NCBI GenBank assembly: GCA_006226775.1
Contig: SBGD01000015.1
Location: 1 to 64,000, forward strand
Direction of reading: 5' to 3'
DNA from: Paracoccaceae bacterium
Lineage (GTDB): Bacteria; Pseudomonadota; Alphaproteobacteria; Rhodobacterales; Rhodobacteraceae
DNA: 64,000 bases
The notes beneath the pieces were generated by a model. That model did not search any database. It was not told the origin of the DNA and was given only the letters and a program-made list of their open reading frames with translations. The position numbers were made by a program, and so were the translations under genes. Every line of letters starts with the position of its first letter. The first letter of the stretch is position 1. Positions 60,155 through 64,000 of this stretch are shown here, piece after piece.

Positions 60155-61263
60155 GGCATCGGCTCCGGTTTCTCGCAGGTGGTGTGCATGTCCTGCGGGC
60201 CGGTGTCCTCGCCCGCGTTCTGGATGGCCAGCGTCACTTCGGTCAGGTGCAGCGCGAAATCGTTGCTCATCCGGCAGGGCCTGTTCTCGGCCAGGGCGTC
60301 CAGCATCTCGACCGGGCCCAGCGCGAAATTCATCGCCGCCGCGCCCTTGCGCGAGACCTGGGGATGGCTTTTCCCCGCCACCCGGCAGCGTCGCCCGAGG
60401 GGCATCTCCAGCAACCGCCGCCGCAGCCGCACACGTTTGTGAAAGCGCACCGGCGCGGCATTGTTCCAGGCTTCCCTGACCGCCAGCACGCCCCTGTCGC
60501 CGATCACCCTTATGCGGTGGTCATGCGGCGCGGCGATGGAACAGGTCAGCCGCGCCACCTCGCCGCCGTGGAAAAACAGCGTCGCCACCGAGAAATCCGG
60601 CGTGCCGTCGCCGCCGGGCTTGTCGGGCAGAAGCTCGGCGCTGGCCGCCACCACGCGGCGCACCGGGCCGAAGGCGGCGATCAGCCAGGTCAGGAAATAG
60701 CCCGCGTGTTCCAGCGTGCAGCCGACACCGAATTCGTCGCGCGCGGGCCAGGGTGCGCCGCTTTCGCTGACCCAGTCGCCATAGGGCGCCTGCGGGATGA
60801 AGCCGTCGTCGAGCTCGGCATAGACCAGCCGGACCTGCCCCGCCGTGCCGCGGCGGATCTCGCGCAGAAGCACCTGCGCCGCCTCGCCCAGCACGCTGGC
60901 GGGCGCCGAGGCCAGCAGCAGCCCGCGCGCGTCGGCCCGCGCCTTGAGGTCCTGCGCCTCGGCCAGCGTCATCGCCAGCGGCTTTTCGCACCAGACATGC
61001 CGCCCGGCGTCCAGACAGGCGGCGTTGACCGCGTAATGCGCCGAAGGGTTGGTCAGGTTCAGCACGATGGCGCCCTCGGGCAGGGCGGCGAGGAAAGCGT
61101 CGAAATCGGGCGCGGCGGGCACCTTCCAGTGCTGCGCGAAGGCCTGCCGCCGGTCGGCATCGAGGTCATGCACGGCGGCGACCCGGATCTCGGGATAGAG
61201 CGCCAGCGACCGCATGTAGAGGTCCGCGACAAATCCGCATCCGACAAGCCCCACGGCAGCCAT
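60142..61263 (-). CDS. Gfo/Idh/MocA family oxidoreductase
   Basis: 373-residue NAD(P)-dependent oxidoreductase with VGLVGCGFVADLYMRSL, VLNLTNPSAHY and HVWCEKPLAMTLAEA (catalytic Lys). A C-terminal beta-sheet domain follows, containing ELDDGFIPQAPYGDW. It has a strong ribosome site (GGAGGG) before ATG 61263; the frame upstream to 61422 is not conserved. It is the first gene of the minus-strand operon that ends with the fused oxidoreductase-epimerase. Substrates of the family are sugars, mostly nucleotide-linked. Confidence 0.9.
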   Translation of the reverse strand: MAAVGLVGCGFVADLYMRSLALYPEIRVAAVHDLDADRRQAFAQHWKVPAAPDFDAFLAALPEGAIVLNLTNPSAHYAVNAACLDAGRHVWCEKPLAMTLAEAQDLKARADARGLLLASAPASVLGEAAQVLLREIRRGTAGQVRLVYAELDDGFIPQAPYGDWVSESGAPWPARDEFGVGCTLEHAGYFLTWLIAAFGPVRRVVAASAELLPDKPGGDGTPDFSVATLFFHGGEVARLTCSIAAPHDHRIRVIGDRGVLAVREAWNNAAPVRFHKRVRLRRRLLEMPLGRRCRVAGKSHPQVSRKGAAAMNFALGPVEMLDALAENRPCRMSNDFALHLTEVTLAIQNAGEDTGPQDMHTTCEKPEPMPWAR

Positions 61264-61524
61264 CACCTGCCCTCCACGGACAGGCCCGGCCGGAACAGGC
61301 CTTCGGGCCAGATCAGGGACAAGGTCAATTTGCGTAACATCCTTCGGACTCCGGTGTCCTTTCACCATGGGAACATGGCAATTTTTCGGCCATTTCCCCG
61401 AAAAGGCCGGTTGCGCCGCCAATCGGCGGGGCGGCGGGGCAGCACCTGCCCGGGAAATGACAATTTGCCCTTATATTTGCCGCTTTGGCCAGCCACTATC
61501 GCCCGGCACAGCAGGAGGGGTTCG

Positions 61525-62298
61525 GTGCATTTCGAGACAGGACAAGACCGCGTGACCATCACCATGCCGCGGCGCGCCGACCTGATGCAGCAGGTCGCCG
61601 CGCGGTTTGCACGCGGCGAGGGGTTTGCGCTGGCGACGGTGAACCTTGACCACCTGGTCAAGCTGCGGACCGACGCGGGGTTTCGCGCGGCTTACGGCGC
61701 GCAGGATTTCGTGGTGGCCGATGGCAATCCGCTGGTCTGGATGTCGCATCTGGCGGGCGACCCGGTCGAGTTGATCCCCGGCGCCGACATGGTGGTGCCG
61801 CTGGCCGAACTGGCGGCGGCGGGCAGCGTGCCGGTGGCGCTGGTCGGCAGCACCGGGACCGCCCTGCAAGGGGCCGCCGCGGCGCTGTGCCAGAGGGTGC
61901 CGGGGCTGAAGATCGCCGCCTGCATCGCCCCGCCGATGGGCTTCGACCCTTCCGGCCCGGGGGGCGCCGAGGTGCTGGCCGCGCTGGATGCCTCCGGCGC
62001 GCGGTTGGCCTTTCTGGCGCTGGGCGCGCCCAAGCAGGAGATCCTCGCCGCACGGGGCCGCGATGTGACACCGCAGATCGGCTTTGCCTCGATCGGCGCC
62101 GGGCTGGATTTCCTCGCCGGAACCCAGGCGCGCGCGCCGCGGCTTTTGCGCCGTCTGCAACTGGAATGGCTCTGGCGCATGGGCTCGAACCCCCGCCGCC
62201 TCGCCTGGCGTTACGCCAGGTGCGCGGCCATCCTGCCGGGTCACGCGGTCCGGTCCTGGCGGCTGCGCGCGCGCCAGAGCCGGATGTCGTCGGATTGA
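61525..62298 (+). CDS. WecG/TagA/CpsF family glycosyltransferase
   Basis: 257-residue GT26 enzyme. LATVNLDHLVKLR, VVADGNPLVWMSH, VPVALVGSTGTAL, FLALGAPKQEILAAR and QIGFASIGAGLDFLAG are the characteristic blocks. The family transfers ManNAcA, ManNAc or glucose to a lipid-linked acceptor at the membrane surface. The start is GTG 61525, marked by an excellent AGGAGGGG five bases upstream. It is divergent from the oxidoreductase gene at 60142 and runs toward the inverted-repeat element. Confidence 0.92.
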   Translation: MHFETGQDRVTITMPRRADLMQQVAARFARGEGFALATVNLDHLVKLRTDAGFRAAYGAQDFVVADGNPLVWMSHLAGDPVELIPGADMVVPLAELAAAGSVPVALVGSTGTALQGAAAALCQRVPGLKIAACIAPPMGFDPSGPGGAEVLAALDASGARLAFLALGAPKQEILAARGRDVTPQIGFASIGAGLDFLAGTQARAPRLLRRLQLEWLWRMGSNPRRLAWRYARCAAILPGHAVRSWRLRARQSRMSSD

Positions 62299-62370
62299 AG
62301 CGCTGGGCAGGTATCTGCCGGGGGCGGTCATCCGATCGAGCCTTTCCCGGCCCGGAATCAAGCCGAAGGC

Positions 62371-62511
62371 GCCGGGCCAGCGGCGGCCCGCCCCCCGGGC
62401 TGCCGCTCCGGTGACGTCAGTGCTTCGCTCCGAGGTCTTTCGGACCTGGCCGAGATAAACTGCGCAGAAGAACCGTGGCAGCGGCATCCCGCGGGCCGCC
62501 GCTGGCCCGGC
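62371..62511. repeat. 141-bp element with perfect 21-bp inverted ends
   Basis: The outer arms (62371-62391 and 62491-62511) are perfect inverted copies of 21 bases. An inner pair (62397-62407 and 62480-62490) is inverted with one mismatch. Between them are TGACGTCA-like and AGGTC-tttcg-GACCT small palindromes. It encodes no plausible protein. It sits in the 281-base gap between convergent WecG/TagA and dxs genes, where it can act as a bidirectional terminator. The long perfect ends also fit a non-autonomous transposon (MITE) or a REP doublet. Confidence 0.8.
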
Positions 62512-62579
62512 TCAGGTCGTGCTTTTTGCAAGGTCCGCAACAGGCCATTCCCGTCGTTGCGCCCCAACGTCACCTCGTT

Positions 62580-64000
62580 CTAGGCTCGCCCGGATTTCAA
62601 CCCGGCAATCCCCAGCGTTACCAGAACCTTGGCCTCGATATCCTCGGCGTTCAGCCCGGCCACCGCGTACATGTCGCGCGGGCTGGCCTGGTCGATGAAG
62701 GTATCCGGCAGAACCATCGAGCGGTATTTCAGCCCGCCGTCGAAGACCCCTTCCTCGGCCAGAAGCTGCGCCACGTGGCTGCCGAAGCCGCCCACCGCGC
62801 CTTCCTCGATGGTGATCAGCGCCTCGTGCTCTGCCGCCAGCTTCAGGATCAGATCGCGGTCGAGCGGCTTGGCAAAGCGCGCATCCGCCACCGTCGGGGC
62901 GATGCCGCGAGCGGCGAGTGCCTCGCTGGCTTCCAGCACCTCCTTGAGCCGCGCGCCGAAGGACAAAAGCGCCACGCCCTTGCCCTCGCGCATCACGCGG
63001 CCCTTGCCGATCTGCAAAGGCACGCCCTTTTCGGGCATCTCGACGCCGACGCCTTCGCCGCGCGGGTAGCGGAAAGCAATCGGCCCCTCGTCATGCGCCG
63101 CCGCGGTGGCCACCATGTGGACCAGCTCGGCCTCGTCCGCCGCGGCCATGACCACCATGCCGGGCAGGTTGGCCATGAAGGCAATGTCGAAGGCCCCGGC
63201 ATGGGTCGCCCCGTCGGCCCCCACCAGCCCGGCGCGGTCGATGGCAAAGCGCACCGGCAGCCGCTGGATGGCGACGTCATGCACCACCTGGTCGTAGCCG
63301 CGTTGCAGGAAGGTGGAATAGATCGCGCAGAAGGGCCGCATCCCCCCCGCCGCCAGCCCGGCAGAGAAGGTTACCCCGTGCTGTTCGGCAATGCCGACGT
63401 CGAAGCAACGGCTGGGATAGCGCGCGCCGAAGAGGTCGAGCCCGGTGCCATCGGGCATCGCCGCGGTCACCGCGCAGATCCGGCTGTCGGCCTCGGCGGC
63501 CTTGATCAGCGCCTCGCCGAAGACCTTGGTATAGGAGGGCGCGTTGGATTTCGCCTTCTTCTGCTTGCCGGTGACGACATCGAAGGTCGCCACGCCGTGG
63601 CCCTTGTCATTGGCGGTCTCGGCGGGGTGATAGCCCTTGCCCTTCTTGGTCAGCACATGGATCAGGATCGGCCCGGTGGCCCGCGCCTGCACCGTGCGCA
63701 GCACCGGCAGCAACTGGTTGAGGTCATGGCCGTCGATCGGCCCGACATAGGAAAAGCCCAGCTCCTCGAACAGCGTGCCGCCCACCGCCATGCCCTTGAG
63801 CATGTCCTTGGCGCGCCTGGCGCCTTCGCGGAACGGCTCGGGCAAAAGCGAGACCGCGCCCTTGGCCGCCGCCTTGAAATCCTGGAAGGGCGCTTCGGCA
63901 TAGAGCCGCGACAGGTAGGAGGACATCGCGCCCACCGGCGGGGCAATCGACATCTCGTTGTCGTTGAGAATCACGATCAGCCGCTTTTTCAGGTGGCCGG
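62580..64000 (-). CDS. dxs: 1-Deoxy-D-xylulose-5-phosphate synthase (C-terminal part, continues past the window)
   Basis: Thiamine diphosphate enzyme of isoprenoid synthesis, joining pyruvate and glyceraldehyde 3-phosphate. The visible 473 residues are the C-terminal three quarters of a protein usually near 640 long, and the frame is open to the window edge. Seen in order: [27 protein letters not shown]-like [25 protein letters not shown] with the catalytic Glu, [21 protein letters not shown] and [15 protein letters not shown]. It supplies the undecaprenol carrier that the glycan genes here depend on, but is not part of their operons. Confidence 0.96.
   Translation of the reverse strand, partial: GHLKKRLIVILNDNEMSIAPPVGAMSSYLSRLYAEAPFQDFKAAAKGAVSLLPEPFREGARRAKDMLKGMAVGGTLFEELGFSYVGPIDGHDLNQLLPVLRTVQARATGPILIHVLTKKGKGYHPAETANDKGHGVATFDVVTGKQKKAKSNAPSYTKVFGEALIKAAEADSRICAVTAAMPDGTGLDLFGARYPSRCFDVGIAEQHGVTFSAGLAAGGMRPFCAIYSTFLQRGYDQVVHDVAIQRLPVRFAIDRAGLVGADGATHAGAFDIAFMANLPGMVVMAAADEAELVHMVATAAAHDEGPIAFRYPRGEGVGVEMPEKGVPLQIGKGRVMREGKGVALLSFGARLKEVLEASEALAARGIAPTVADARFAKPLDRDLILKLAAEHEALITIEEGAVGGFGSHVAQLLAEEGVFDGGLKYRSMVLPDTFIDQASPRDMYAVAGLNAEDIEAKVLVTLGIAGLKSGRA

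Noticed and set aside
62299-62579. Small Arg/Pro-rich open frames between the WecG/TagA gene and dxs
   Set aside because: They run through the inverted-repeat element and have no ribosome site or conserved sequence.

Overview
The window is high-GC DNA from a Gram-negative alphaproteobacterium, most probably a member of the Rhodobacteraceae/Rhodobacterales. This is inferred from gene content (PqiA-PqiA-PqiB-PqiC set, monomeric isocitrate dehydrogenase, nadABC operon, complete Liv-type ABC transporter, KDPGal pathway genes), the GC-rich codon use and the dense ATGA-type operon overlaps. No phage, transposase or CRISPR array was found.

Layout. 1-6300: a DUF305 membrane protein, the dgoK-dgoA pair for 2-keto-3-deoxygalactonate breakdown, and a four-gene pqi (MCE) envelope lipid-transport operon. 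6300-20000: an FkbM methyltransferase, a GT4 enzyme, and then the most unusual part of the window. Here an outer-membrane barrel-like protein, an exosortase/archaeosortase-like membrane protease with its Cys/Arg/His triad, two GT-C family integral-membrane glycosyltransferases and a DUF2298 (Chlor_Arch_YYY) membrane protein lie next to a secreted Pro/Thr-repeat protein. That protein ends in a Gly-rich motif, a membrane helix and basic residues. A convergent three-gene operon (GtrB/DPM1-like GT2, UPF0104/AglD-like membrane protein, FAD amine-oxidase-like protein) follows. I read this as a candidate system that makes, O-glycosylates, sorts and anchors one surface glycoprotein. 20164-32150: housekeeping, with tRNA-Thr(CGT), nadA-nadB-nadC, icd, two small conserved proteins and the livKGFHM transporter.

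32400-62300: a polysaccharide/secondary-metabolite region. It holds a secreted RTX protein with a glycosidase-like core, glycosyltransferases (GT4, GT2), a Wzx-type flippase, a type I PKS (KS-AT-KR-DH-ACP-TE), a rhamnosyltransferase-like GT2, and a formyltransferase-NRPS-like protein whose adenylation domain is interrupted by a luciferase-like monooxygenase domain. PKS, GT2 and NRPS genes overlap by 4 bp each, so a glycosylated polyketide-amino acid product is the natural inference. Then come a Wzz/GumC-like chain-length protein, a CpsD-like tyrosine kinase/ATPase with a very long Pro/Glu/Ala-rich N-terminus, a fused Gfo/Idh/MocA-epimerase enzyme, GT2, GT4, an epimerase, a second Gfo/Idh/MocA oxidoreductase and a WecG/TagA/CpsF transferase. 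The window ends inside dxs.

Non-coding structure worth reading: a 141-bp element with perfect 21-bp inverted ends (62371-62511), a 59-bp REP-like palindrome inside the liv operon (30904-30962), three 12-bp tandem repeats in front of wzz, and a direct repeat in front of nadA. All functional statements are from reading motifs by eye; no database search was run.
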